A program made the translations under genes and the position numbers. 64,000 bases of DNA from Pirellulaceae bacterium (GTDB taxonomy: Bacteria > Planctomycetota > Planctomycetia > Pirellulales > Pirellulaceae), in the NCBI GenBank assembly GCA_023382975.1, contig JAHDXO010000007.1:132170-196169 (forward strand), read 5' to 3'. The stretch's first letter is position 1. Each line of letters opens with the position of its first letter. The notes beneath the pieces are model-generated. The model made no database searches, was not told the origin of the DNA, and saw only the letters and a list, made by a program, of their open reading frames with translations. This document shows positions 9,246 through 17,954 of the stretch, in pieces.

Positions 9246-10112
9246 ATGTCCGACGTACGCACAGCCACCGCCGCGGAGCCGCGAATCCGGGATCGCAAAT
9301 CGACGTTCCAATTCACTCGCCTGATTGGAGAACGAAAACACCGGGCTTCCAGTCTGTCGGAAGTGTTGGACGATCGCGACTTGGCACAACAGACGTGGGT
9401 TTTCGTCAGCCCACACGACGACGACCTGTGCATCGGTGCCGGTCTGCTAATGCAAGCCGCTGTCCGAGAAGGAATCGACGTCCAAGTGCTGATCGTGACC
9501 GACGGTTGCCTGGGCTATTGCCGGGACGATCAAAAAGACGGAATTGTCGAGATTCGTCGTCGCGAGACGTTCGAGTCGTTCGGCGTCTTGGGCATCCCGG
9601 CCAGGAATGTGACGTACATCAACTATCCGGACGGCGGACTGTTCCCTTATATCGGACGGCGTCCTGCCCACGATGGCGAGCCGGCAATCAAAGGGTACGT
9701 GGGACTTCAGAACGCCTTCACGTATTACCTCCGCAAATTCCGCCCGACCCGGGTATTCGTGCCGACACACACGGACTTGCACCCCGATCACCGGATCACT
9801 CACAGCGAGTTGATGATCAGCCTGTTTCACGCTGCGGGAGCCATTTGGCCGGAGTTGGGGGCTCCGTTGATGGACGTGCCGAGCGTTGGCGAACTGGCCG
9901 TTTATTGCGATTTCGCTCAGGTGCCGAATCTCGAGATCATCGGTGACGACGAGGTGTTTCAGACCAAGCTGCGGAGCATCGAGGTCTACCATTCTCAGGT
10001 GCAGATCGCCTCGCTGGTCGCCAGCTTGCGAGCGGCCGGCCCGTACGAATACGTTCGCGAGAGCGAATTCCGCCTTTTCTCGCCGGAACACTACAAACAA
10101 CTGTTTGCCTGA
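9246..10112 (+). CDS. PIG-L/LmbE family zinc-dependent N-deacetylase
   Basis: A 288-residue protein with the family's metal and catalytic motif SPHDDDLCIGAG (H57, D58-D60) and a second histidine-rich motif THTDLHPDHRITH near residues 176-188. The family removes acetyl groups from N-acetylglucosamine-type sugars, for example in small-thiol or glycan metabolism. A ribosome-binding sequence (GGGAGAGA) lies just upstream of the ATG at 9246. There is no signal peptide, so it should act in the cytoplasm. It converges with the Xer recombinase gene with one base between stop codons. The substrate is not deducible here. Confidence 0.85.
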   Translation: MSDVRTATAAEPRIRDRKSTFQFTRLIGERKHRASSLSEVLDDRDLAQQTWVFVSPHDDDLCIGAGLLMQAAVREGIDVQVLIVTDGCLGYCRDDQKDGIVEIRRRETFESFGVLGIPARNVTYINYPDGGLFPYIGRRPAHDGEPAIKGYVGLQNAFTYYLRKFRPTRVFVPTHTDLHPDHRITHSELMISLFHAAGAIWPELGAPLMDVPSVGELAVYCDFAQVPNLEIIGDDEVFQTKLRSIEVYHSQVQIASLVASLRAAGPYEYVRESEFRLFSPEHYKQLFA

Positions 10113-10113
10113 T

Positions 10114-11067
10114 TCACGCCCGCGGATGGAACGTCTGGTGTACCCGTTTCAGCCGCGATTGATCCACGTGTGTGTAGATCTGGGTCGTTTGGATGCTCGC
10201 ATGTCCGAGCATCTCCTGCACCTGACGTAGATCCGCGCCACCGGCCAGCAGATGCGTCGCGAAACTGTGCCGCAGCGAATGCGGGCTGATCGATTCGGGA
10301 ATCCCCGCGCGTCGAGCGTATTTCTTGACCAACTCCCAGATGGCCTCGCGCCGCAATCGACGGCCTCGGCGTGACAGTATAACCCACTCGGGTGGCGAGG
10401 CGGCGGATTCGGCCAGGACCGGGCGTTCGTTTTCCAGATAGTCCTGGACGGCTTCGCGCGCCGCCCGCCCCAGCGGTGTCAGACGCTGCTTACCCCCCTT
10501 CCCGTGACACAGGCAGTAACCATCGGACAAGTGGAGGTCTCGGCATTGCAGATTCGAAAGTTCCGACGCACGACATCCCGTCGCGTACAGCAATTCCAGC
10601 AAGGCCCGATCTCTGCGTGGGAAGGCGTCGTGTGGTCGGGGGCATTCCAAAAACCGCTGCACCATCGTTGGGGAAAGTACCTCGGGAATTCGCTGCCAGA
10701 GCTTCTGACTGCCGAGCAATTCGGCCAGGTTTTCGTGGAGAATGCCCTCCAATTGCAGATACCGGAAGAACATTCGCACGCCGACGATGTGGCGCGCGAT
10801 CGATGCAGGTGCCAGTTGTTGCTCGTGCAACCAACCGACGAAATCGGAGAGTTCCCGGATCGACAACTCAGGAATCTGCCGTTCTGTCGCCGCCAGCCAC
10901 TGCTGAAACCGCCGGATGTCGCGTTGATAGGCCACGACACTGTTTTCCGCCAAATGGCACTCGCTACGTAGATAGTCGACGAAGGCAGCGGACCACCGAG
11001 CGGAGTTGTCGCCAACCAGCTTTGGCCGAAGCGGCTTGAGTTGCGGTTTCAGTTTCAGTCGGGACAT
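10114..11067 (-). CDS. Tyrosine site-specific recombinase, XerC/XerD type
   Basis: A 317-residue protein with an N-terminal SAM-like core-binding domain (residues about 22-110) and a C-terminal catalytic domain. The catalytic set is complete: R166 (ATGCRASEL), a lysine in the GKGGKQR hairpin near residue 190, H263 and R266 (HSLRH), H289 (LGHAS) and the nucleophile Y298 (QIYTH). Length and architecture fit chromosomal dimer-resolution recombinases. No phage or integron genes surround it. XerD is slightly more likely than XerC from the C terminus, but I cannot decide by eye. Confidence 0.88.
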   Translation of the reverse strand: MSRLKLKPQLKPLRPKLVGDNSARWSAAFVDYLRSECHLAENSVVAYQRDIRRFQQWLAATERQIPELSIRELSDFVGWLHEQQLAPASIARHIVGVRMFFRYLQLEGILHENLAELLGSQKLWQRIPEVLSPTMVQRFLECPRPHDAFPRRDRALLELLYATGCRASELSNLQCRDLHLSDGYCLCHGKGGKQRLTPLGRAAREAVQDYLENERPVLAESAASPPEWVILSRRGRRLRREAIWELVKKYARRAGIPESISPHSLRHSFATHLLAGGADLRQVQEMLGHASIQTTQIYTHVDQSRLKRVHQTFHPRA

Positions 11068-11404
11068 GACTCTTCCAATGCATGTTATGCGGGGATCCGA
11101 TTAGCCCGAAAATGGGATTCTGTCGCGGATATGGATACTGGGTCACTGACCCAATCTCCGTTCTTTGCATCTGTTCGGACCTGGAAATTGGCCGAATTCA
11201 GAGGATCGCGGTCCGTCGGCAGGAAACCGATGGCTGGATCGGTGATCGCGGGGAAAATTCCGATTGGAAAGGCCGGTCGGACAATTGGATTTGTAGGGTA
11301 TCAGCGAATCTCCTTGGCATGGGACCGTTGACCGCGTCACCGCCAATCCATTACTTTATGTAGTTCAACTTCCTGTAACTCCCCATTCATTGAATGGACT
11401 GGCG
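11068..11404. promoter_or_regulatory. 337-base divergent region between xer and hisF
   Basis: No gene is supported. The region must hold the promoters of the xer gene and hisF. The only strong structure I see is the 15-base inverted repeat at 11139-11153, listed separately. The rest is less GC-rich than the flanking genes, as expected for a regulatory gap. Confidence 0.4.
11139..11153. promoter_or_regulatory. Perfect inverted repeat, possible operator
   Basis: TGGGTCA-C-TGACCCA is a perfect 7+1+7 palindrome. Its size suits a dimeric repressor site. It lies 72 bases from the xer start and about 250 bases from hisF. No second copy was noticed, so the role is inferred. Confidence 0.3.
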
Positions 11405-12172
11405 ATGCTTGCCAAACGCGTGATCCCGTGCCTTGACGTTGACCGCGGTCGTGTCGTCAAGGGAACGAATTTTGTCAAATTGCGCGACGCTGGCGACCCG
11501 GTGCAGGTGGCTGCGAGATACGAGGAAGAGGGGGCTGACGAATTGGTGTTCCTGGACATCACGGCCAGTCACGAACAGCGCGACATCATGATCGACGTCG
11601 TTCGCCGGACGGCCGAGCAGGTGTTTATGCCCTTGACGGTCGGTGGCGGAATACGCACGATCGACGACATTCGGGATCTTCTGAATGCGGGTAGCGACAA
11701 GGTGTCCATCAACTCGGCGGCTTGCCGCGATCCCGAATTTGTCCGGCAGGCCGCTAGGCGGTTTGGCAGCCAGTGCATCGTGGTGAACATCGATCCCAAG
11801 CGAGTTCAACGCGAGGGCCGGGAGGTGTGGGAAGTGCATATCAACGGCGGCCGCATTCCGACGGGACTGGAGGCGGTATCATGGGCTCAGGAGGTCGAGC
11901 TTCTGGGAGCGGGCGAGATCGTTTTGACCAGCATGGATTGTGATGGGACCAAGGACGGCTACGACTTGGAGATCACGGCTGCCGTGAGCCAAGCGGTTTC
12001 GATTCCGGTGGTCGCCAGCGGTGGTGCTGGAAAGCCGGAGCACTTGGCCGACGCGGTGTTGATCGGCAAGGCTGACGCGGCGCTGGCCGCCAGCATTTTT
12101 CATTTCGGCGAGTATTCGATCCGGGAGACCAAGCGAGTCATGGCGGACCGAGGCATCCCGGTGCGGTTGTAA
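11405..12172 (+). CDS. hisF: Imidazole glycerol phosphate synthase cyclase subunit
   Basis: A 255-residue TIM-barrel enzyme of histidine biosynthesis. It uses ammonia from HisH to convert PRFAR into imidazole glycerol phosphate and AICAR. The catalytic aspartates are D11 (IPCLDVDRG) and D130 (VVNIDPK), and the phosphate-binding repeats [10 protein letters not shown] and [11 protein letters not shown] are intact. The ATG at 11405 was chosen because HisF proteins begin [11 protein letters not shown]; an in-frame TTG lies 15 bases upstream. No hisH or other his gene is adjacent. The next gene, pilT, starts 31 bases downstream and may be co-transcribed. Confidence 0.96.
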   Translation: MLAKRVIPCLDVDRGRVVKGTNFVKLRDAGDPVQVAARYEEEGADELVFLDITASHEQRDIMIDVVRRTAEQVFMPLTVGGGIRTIDDIRDLLNAGSDKVSINSAACRDPEFVRQAARRFGSQCIVVNIDPKRVQREGREVWEVHINGGRIPTGLEAVSWAQEVELLGAGEIVLTSMDCDGTKDGYDLEITAAVSQAVSIPVVASGGAGKPEHLADAVLIGKADAALAASIFHFGEYSIRETKRVMADRGIPVRL

Positions 12173-12203
12173 GGATTCGGGGCTATCGCGAGAGGGAAAT
12201 TCG

Positions 12204-13394
12204 ATGTCAACAACGCATGACGAGACGGTGGCCGGCGCCCCGGCGATGGACACGGGGCACGCTGCTATCCTGCAACAGCTTGCCGGTACGCGGCAGGAGT
12301 TGGAGGTGGACAAGCTGTTCCGCGCCCTGGTCAAGTTCGAGGGTAGCGACTTGCATCTGAAGGTAGGTCGGCCGCCGATGATCCGCTTCAAGGGCGAGTT
12401 GCGTCCCTTGAACCGGCCACCGATCGATGCCGAGGAGATGGTGCGGTTGCTGTGGCCGATGATGAACGAGCGCAACAAACGGATCTTCGAGGAAGATGGC
12501 GGTGCCGACTTTGCGTACGTCTGCGAGGTGGACGGGGTCGATTGGCGGTTCCGCGTGAACATGCTGACGCAGTTGGGCAAGATCGGCTTGGTGGCTCGCC
12601 GGATCAACAACTTCATCCCGGACTTCGAAGGGCTCTACCTGCCGGCGTCGGTCGAGCGGTTGTGCAACTACGACCAGGGCATGGTGCTGCTGGCGGGAGT
12701 CACCGGGTCGGGCAAGTCGACGACGATCGCGTCGATGCTGAACTACGTCAACCGCAAGTACCGCAAGCACATCCTGACGCTGGAGGATCCGATCGAATTC
12801 GTCTTCACGGAAGAAAAGTGTCTGATCAACCAGCGCGAAGTGGGACAGGACGTCAAGAACTTCGGCATCGGGATGAAGCACGCGGTGCGTGAAGACCCCG
12901 ACATCATGTTGGTGGGCGAAATGCGCGACGAGGAGACGTTCATGACGGCCATTCACGCGGCCGAAACAGGACACTTGGTGTACGGGACGATTCACGCCTC
13001 GAGCGGTTCGTCGACGATCGGCCGTATCCTGGACTTGTTCCCCGAGGAGATGCACGGCGCCATCCGCAGCGCGATCGCGTTCAACATGAAAGGCATCGTC
13101 GCTCAGAAGTTGCTCAAGTCGATCAAACCCGGCGTGTCCCGCGTGCCGGCGGTCGAGATCATGTTCTTCAATTCGACGATCCAGAAACTGGTGCTCGAGG
13201 GTGAGGACCACAAGTTGCCCGACGCTGTCCGCATCGGCATGGAGGAAGGGATGCAGGATTTCACTCGCAGTCTGAAACTGTTGCTGGATGCGGAGTTGAT
13301 CGACCGGCCGACGGCGTTTGCCGTAGCGCCGAACCCCGACGCGCTCAAGATGGCGATCAAGGGCATCGACGCGTCCGCCCCGGGGATTCTTTAG
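12204..13394 (+). CDS. PilT-type pilus retraction ATPase
   Basis: A 396-residue hexameric secretion-family ATPase. The N-terminal PAS-like domain is followed by a RecA-like core with an intact Walker A (GVTGSGKSTT), an Asp box (LTLEDPIEF), Walker B (DPDIMLVGEMRDEET), a His box (HLVYGTIHAS) and the PilT-type AIRSAIAF helix. It should power retraction of type IV pili. GAGAGGGA precedes the ATG by about 7 bases. The next gene encodes a related ATPase that has lost these motifs, so the two may function as a pair. No pilin or pilC/pilM genes lie in the window. Confidence 0.88.
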   Translation: MSTTHDETVAGAPAMDTGHAAILQQLAGTRQELEVDKLFRALVKFEGSDLHLKVGRPPMIRFKGELRPLNRPPIDAEEMVRLLWPMMNERNKRIFEEDGGADFAYVCEVDGVDWRFRVNMLTQLGKIGLVARRINNFIPDFEGLYLPASVERLCNYDQGMVLLAGVTGSGKSTTIASMLNYVNRKYRKHILTLEDPIEFVFTEEKCLINQREVGQDVKNFGIGMKHAVREDPDIMLVGEMRDEETFMTAIHAAETGHLVYGTIHASSGSSTIGRILDLFPEEMHGAIRSAIAFNMKGIVAQKLLKSIKPGVSRVPAVEIMFFNSTIQKLVLEGEDHKLPDAVRIGMEEGMQDFTRSLKLLLDAELIDRPTAFAVAPNPDALKMAIKGIDASAPGIL

Positions 13395-13451
13395 CCGCCG
13401 GCAGAGCCGACTGTGGCGGTATTCCAGAGCTTTCGCAGGAACAACCCAAGC

Positions 13452-14825
13452 ATGATTTTCTTCAAGAAGAAAGAAAAAAAAGACAGCGGCGACGATATCC
13501 CGATCGATCTCAAGGCGGACAGCGGAGCCCCTGCGGAGAACCAGCAGCGCGAGATCGCCGCCCGGCAGGGCGAAGCGATACCGCCGCTCAAGGAGTTGCT
13601 TTACGACGCCCTCGTCAAGGGCGCCGAAAAGACGATGCTGGACTACAGCCGCGACGCGGTGACGGGCACCTACCTGATCGACGGCGTGTGGCACAACACC
13701 GATCCGCGGGACCGGGAAACCGGCGACGCCATGTTGGTGGCGATCAAACTGCTGTGCGGCATGAATCCCGACGAGCGGCGGGCTCGCCAGGAGGGCAAGT
13801 TCATGGTGGAACACAAGGTGACCAAAGCCAAGTTTCTGGGCAAGGTCACCAGCCAGGGCGTCAAGACGGGCGAGCGGGTGATCATCGAGGTCCGGCCCAA
13901 GAAGTTCAAGGGATTCAAGTCGCTGGACGATCTCGGCATGCGTGAGCAGATGCAGGAGCGTCTGCGGGAACACATGCGGGCGGAACAGGGGATTGTCCTG
14001 ATCGCCGGGCCGCCCGGGGGCGGCTTCACCACCACGTGGAATGTGGCGTTGAATTCCACCGACCGCCTGCTGCGGGACTTCGTCGGGCTCGAAGACAAGC
14101 ACCACCACGAGACGGACGTCGAGAATATCAACATGACGTTGTTCGACGGGGCGGCGGGCGAAACGCCCGACCAGATCATTCAGAAGATCATGCTGACGCA
14201 GCCCGACGTCCTGACGCTGGCGGACCTGTGCAACGCCGCCACGGTCAACAAGCTCTGCCAACTGGCCAACGCTCCGAAGGAAGGCAAGTTGATCATCGCC
14301 GGGGTTCGGGCGAAGGATGCCGTGGAAGCCCTGCTGCGAGTGCTGCTGCTCAAGGCGTCGGCCCCGGACTTCGCCGAGGCCGTGCGGGCCGTGTTGTGCG
14401 TCCGGTTGATCCGCAAACTGAACGACACCTGCAAGCAGCCCTACCCGCCTCCGCCGCAACTACTGCAGAAACTGGGGATTCCGCCCGGACGCGTCCAGGC
14501 GCTGTACCGCGAATGGCAGCCGCCTCCGCCCGATCCGGAAGAAGAGAAGAAGAAAAAAAAGAAGGCACTGCCTCCGGGAGCGTGCCCGCTGTGTGAATTG
14601 GAAGGTCCGTTGTGCCACGGAATCTTCTATCGCGGGCGGACGGGGATCTTCGAGTTGCTCGAAGTGAACGACGAACTCCGCGAGGCGTTGGTCAAGAAGC
14701 CGCAACTGGAAGTCTTGCGGAACATTGTCCGGGCGTCGGGCCATCGCGGGTTGCAGGAGGAAGGAATCCTGCTGGTGGCGCGCGGACTGACGTCGTTGAA
14801 CGAACTGCAGCGAGTGATGAAATAG
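13452..14825 (+). CDS. GspE/PilB-like ATPase homologue with degenerate nucleotide-binding motifs
   Basis: A 457-residue relative of type II/type IV pilus assembly ATPases. The Walker A position reads GPPGGGFTTTW (186-196), with Phe192 where the catalytic lysine should be. The Walker B region reads QPDVLTLADL (250-259) instead of the usual DPDxxMVGE. The C-terminal zinc-type region keeps several cysteines (CPLCELEGPLC) followed by the hallmark YRGRTGIFELL. A lysine-rich stretch (EEEKKKKKKA) precedes it. The ATG at 13452 with an upstream AGGA was chosen over an in-frame GTG at 13413. It follows pilT directly. It is predicted not to hydrolyse ATP in the usual way; a structural or regulatory role beside PilT is an inference. 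Confidence 0.78.
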   Translation: MIFFKKKEKKDSGDDIPIDLKADSGAPAENQQREIAARQGEAIPPLKELLYDALVKGAEKTMLDYSRDAVTGTYLIDGVWHNTDPRDRETGDAMLVAIKLLCGMNPDERRARQEGKFMVEHKVTKAKFLGKVTSQGVKTGERVIIEVRPKKFKGFKSLDDLGMREQMQERLREHMRAEQGIVLIAGPPGGGFTTTWNVALNSTDRLLRDFVGLEDKHHHETDVENINMTLFDGAAGETPDQIIQKIMLTQPDVLTLADLCNAATVNKLCQLANAPKEGKLIIAGVRAKDAVEALLRVLLLKASAPDFAEAVRAVLCVRLIRKLNDTCKQPYPPPPQLLQKLGIPPGRVQALYREWQPPPPDPEEEKKKKKKALPPGACPLCELEGPLCHGIFYRGRTGIFELLEVNDELREALVKKPQLEVLRNIVRASGHRGLQEEGILLVARGLTSLNELQRVMK

Positions 14826-14884
14826 ACAGGGCTTGGGCCGCGGGCCGGTGTTCGCCCCGCGGTTCGTGTTGGGGTTTCTCTGGA

Positions 14885-15643
14885 ATGCGTCAAGTGTCCG
14901 AAACGGAACGTCACGATCCCGCTTTCTCGCAGCAAGACGACTCGCTGCCCGCCGAGCCGCGTGCGATCAGCGGACTGGCGCTGGCGGCGCTGGCGCTTGG
15001 GTTGGCTTCCGCGCTGGCCCTGGCTGCGCCGTACTTCTGGATGCTGCCCATCGCGGGCGTCGTGTTGGCGGTGGTGGCGATGGTGTCGATCGCACGCGAA
15101 CCGGAGGCGCGGATCGGCCGGTCCGCGGCGGTCGCCGGTTTGACGTTGAGCGTCCTGTTCGGGTCTTGGGGCGTGAGTAACGACCTAACGCGGCAGCAGT
15201 TGCTGTACCAGCAGTCCGAGCTCTATGCCCAACGCTGGCTGCGACTGGTGCTGGACGGAGAACTCTACGCAGCGCATCAGTTGAAGATGGCACAACCGGC
15301 CCGCCGGCCTCCCGGCGCCGATCTGGCGGAGTATTACGAAAACGATTCGGAAGCGCGCATCGATCTGCGGGACTTCTGCAAGCGGCCACCCGTCGCGGAT
15401 CTGATTCGTTTGGGACCGAACGCGGTGTGCCGCTTGGTTCGGAACAAGCAACTGGATACCGAGCGGGACTACCAGGGGCCGGTCGACCGGATCGTTCAAC
15501 ACTTCGAAATCGAATCCCCTGGAGATCCGGACCAGCAACGCTCGTTGGTGCAGATTGTGATGACCCGGATCCGGGATTCCCAGACCGGCGAAGCGCGTTG
15601 GCGAATGGAAAGCATCGACCCCGTTGCCGGCCCCAACCGTTGA
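14885..15643 (+). CDS. Membrane protein with N-terminal DUF4190-like helices
   Basis: A 252-residue protein of unknown function. A polar N terminus of about 28 residues is followed by hydrophobic segments at roughly 29-47, 51-69 and 79-96. The alanine/glycine-rich pattern resembles DUF4190-type regions common in planctomycetes. The remaining 150 residues are soluble, with one or two conserved-looking cysteines (DFCKRPP, AVCRLV). The start at 14885 gives the first helix a sensible position. It lies 59 bases after the PilB-like gene and 47 bases before the Hsp70 gene, so co-transcription is likely. No function can be assigned. Confidence 0.65.
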   Translation: MRQVSETERHDPAFSQQDDSLPAEPRAISGLALAALALGLASALALAAPYFWMLPIAGVVLAVVAMVSIAREPEARIGRSAAVAGLTLSVLFGSWGVSNDLTRQQLLYQQSELYAQRWLRLVLDGELYAAHQLKMAQPARRPPGADLAEYYENDSEARIDLRDFCKRPPVADLIRLGPNAVCRLVRNKQLDTERDYQGPVDRIVQHFEIESPGDPDQQRSLVQIVMTRIRDSQTGEARWRMESIDPVAGPNR

Positions 15644-15690
15644 CCTCGCAGGAAGCTCCGATCATTGCACTTTGCTCCGCGGATACTAGC

Positions 15691-17382
15691 ATGGCATCGA
15701 AACAGGCAATCGGTATCGACCTAGGCACCACATTTTCCGCGATCGCGCACTTGGATCGCAACGGCGCGCCGCAGACGGTCGCGAATCTCGATGGCGATCT
15801 GATCACGCCCAGTGCCGTCTTCTTCGACTTTGGCGAAGCCATCGTCGGCAAGGAGGCGCTCAAAGCGGCTACGTACGAACCCGACGCTGTCGCCTTGTTC
15901 GTAAAGCGGGACGTCGGCAAGCCCTACTACCAGCGTCCGATCCGCGGCCAGCAATTGCCGCCGGAGGCGATTCTCGCGGCGGTGTTGCGAAAGATGAAGA
16001 ACGATGCCGAACTGAAGCTGGGCGAGGTGGGGGAGGTCGTGATCACGGTGCCCGCGTTCTTCAACGAACCCAAACGCAAGGCGACGATGGACGCCGGGCG
16101 TCTGGCCGGTTTGAAGGTTCTGGACATCATCAACGAGCCGACGGCCGCCGCCATCGCGTACGGGGTCCAGTCGGGGTTCGTGACGCGAGCGGGCGAGGTG
16201 AGGGCGCCTGAGACGATCCTGGTCTACGACCTGGGCGGCGGGACGTTCGACGTGACGCTGATGCGGATCGAAGGCAATTCCTACACCGCGCTGGCCACCG
16301 ATGGCGACGTCCAGTTGGGCGGCATCGACTGGGACCAGCGAATCGTCCAATTCCTGGCCGAGGCGTTTGTCGAGAAGCATCGTGTCGATCCGCGAAAGGA
16401 TCCGGTCGCCCTGCAAGTGTTGACGCGCGAGGCCGAGGACGCCAAGCGGGCGCTCAGCACCCGCAACAGCGTCACGGTTCGGTTCTCGCACCAGGGGCAC
16501 CGCGTCCAAGTCCAGTTGAGCCGGGAAGAGTTCGAGGCGCTGACCGCCGACTTGGTTCAGCGGACGATTTTTACGGTCGAGAAGCTGCTCCGCGACGCAA
16601 GAATGAAATGGTCCGACCTGACTCGGATCCTGCTCGTGGGCGGATCGACTCGCATGCCGATGATCTCCAGCGAATTGGAACGCCATTCCGGAATGGCCGT
16701 GGACCGGTCCATGTCGCCCGACGAAGCGGTGGCGCACGGTGCGGCGCTGTACGCGGGGTTTCTCCAAGAAGGCAAGGGAGCGTCCGACCGCAATCTGGCC
16801 GTTAAGAACGTCAATTCCCATGACTTGGGCGTATTGGGGCTGGAAAAAGAGACCGGCATGAAGCGACGACGGATCATGATCCCCCGCAACACGACACTCC
16901 CGGCGCGCAGCCGCAGTCGCTTCGTCACACATCGTGTTGACCAGCGGCGAGTGGTGGTTCACGTGGTCGAAGGCGGCGACGACAGCGGAAAGAACGCGAC
17001 GCCGATCGGCAAGTGCGTCGTCAGCGACCTGCCCAACCGTCTGCCAGCCAAGACGCCCGTGCTCGTGCAGTTTTTTTACGCCTCGAACGGGCGGCTGAGC
17101 GTCAAGGCCACGCTGCCCGACGTGGGCATCGAAGCGTCGACGACCATCGAGCGGGCGTACGGCATGAGCGAAGAAATGCTCGCCCACTGGGAAGGCCGAG
17201 TGGCGCGAGGGGAATTCCTGCTGGACGCCGCTCCGAGTCCGGCGACTGCGGATGCAACCGCCGCGACGTCCCTTGCCACGCCCGCAGCGAAAGCCCCGGG
17301 CGCCGCGGACGAGGATTTTGACGGTCCCCATGTCTTTCAGGAAAACGAGGATTCGGAAGTATTTTCCGACCTGGATTTCTGA
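15691..17382 (+). CDS. Hsp70 (DnaK-like) family chaperone paralogue
   Basis: A 563-residue Hsp70-family protein. All nucleotide-binding motifs are present: phosphate 1 (IGIDLGTTFSAIAH), the connecting NEPTAAAIAYG, phosphate 2 (VYDLGGGTFDVTLM) and the adenosine motif (LLVGGSTRMP). The substrate-binding part (about 385-500) is diverged, and the C-terminal lid is replaced by an alanine-rich linker and an acidic tail (FQENEDSEVFSDLDF). It is shorter than canonical DnaK (about 640). No grpE or dnaJ is adjacent, so it is probably a specialised paralogue. The ATG at 15691 begins the conserved fold. Confidence 0.88.
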   Translation: MASKQAIGIDLGTTFSAIAHLDRNGAPQTVANLDGDLITPSAVFFDFGEAIVGKEALKAATYEPDAVALFVKRDVGKPYYQRPIRGQQLPPEAILAAVLRKMKNDAELKLGEVGEVVITVPAFFNEPKRKATMDAGRLAGLKVLDIINEPTAAAIAYGVQSGFVTRAGEVRAPETILVYDLGGGTFDVTLMRIEGNSYTALATDGDVQLGGIDWDQRIVQFLAEAFVEKHRVDPRKDPVALQVLTREAEDAKRALSTRNSVTVRFSHQGHRVQVQLSREEFEALTADLVQRTIFTVEKLLRDARMKWSDLTRILLVGGSTRMPMISSELERHSGMAVDRSMSPDEAVAHGAALYAGFLQEGKGASDRNLAVKNVNSHDLGVLGLEKETGMKRRRIMIPRNTTLPARSRSRFVTHRVDQRRVVVHVVEGGDDSGKNATPIGKCVVSDLPNRLPAKTPVLVQFFYASNGRLSVKATLPDVGIEASTTIERAYGMSEEMLAHWEGRVARGEFLLDAAPSPATADATAATSLATPAAKAPGAADEDFDGPHVFQENEDSEVFSDLDF

Positions 17383-17421
17383 GTTGGCGCCAGTACAATG
17401 CTGCGCAGGAGGCTTGAACCA

Positions 17422-17772
17422 ATGGCAAGCGTAATCAAAGTAGAACGAAACGGCGTCCTGTTCCTGGTCATCGACCGGGAACGCTTGGTGGATGATATGA
17501 GTCTGCAGGGAGTGCAGCGCGAGATCATGGAAGTTCTGGATCGTGGCGAGTCGCGCGTTGTGCTGGACCTGAGCCGGATCAGCTTTGTTTCGTCCGCCGC
17601 TCTGGGCATGTTGGTGCGTTTTCGCAAACGACGCTCCGACCACGGATTAACCCTGAAAATGTGCGGGGTCGGCACCATGATCGAGGAAACCTTTCACATC
17701 ACCGGCATGAGCCTGCTGTTCGAAATCTACAAAACCGCGGAAGAGGCGATCGCCTCGTTCGATCAGCAATGA
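17422..17772 (+). CDS. STAS-domain anti-anti-sigma factor-like protein
   Basis: A 116-residue STAS domain. The phosphorylatable serine region reads RISFVSSAALGMLV, matching the DxS-SxG(A)LG pattern of SpoIIAA/RsbV-type proteins. The ATG at 17422 was chosen because AGGAGG lies nine bases upstream; an in-frame ATG at 17398 lacks this. It follows the Hsp70 gene by 39 bases and is probably in the same transcript. In the family it counteracts an anti-sigma kinase or acts in partner-switching modules. No kinase or sigma factor is next to it. Confidence 0.85.
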   Translation: MASVIKVERNGVLFLVIDRERLVDDMSLQGVQREIMEVLDRGESRVVLDLSRISFVSSAALGMLVRFRKRRSDHGLTLKMCGVGTMIEETFHITGMSLLFEIYKTAEEAIASFDQQ

Positions 17773-17954
17773 CCGTTCGCCTGGAAGATCTTGGCGGGTA
17801 GGAAAGAACGTATCTGCGGCTCGGTATGCGGCCGTCGAGGCGTCATCCCCGGCGATTCGTTTGACGGCGCAGCATCTCGTGGTATTTTTGAGAGTCGGCG
17901 CTGACGACCTGCCTCTTTCCCCCTGCTCGCCATCCCGCATGATTGGAGTTTCGC

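Noticed and set aside
9041..11404. Integron or phage island around the Xer recombinase
   Set aside because: No attachment sites, phage genes or gene cassettes are visible; the neighbours are ordinary metabolic genes.
12207..14459. A 750-codon open frame on the minus strand across pilT and the PilB-like gene
   Set aside because: It is antisense to two genes with clear family motifs, and its own translation is low-complexity, rich in His, Arg and Leu, without any motif. High GC content keeps antisense frames open.
15721..17643. A 640-codon minus-strand open frame across the Hsp70 gene
   Set aside because: It is the antisense shadow of an intact Hsp70 with all nucleotide-binding motifs; the translation shows no family features.
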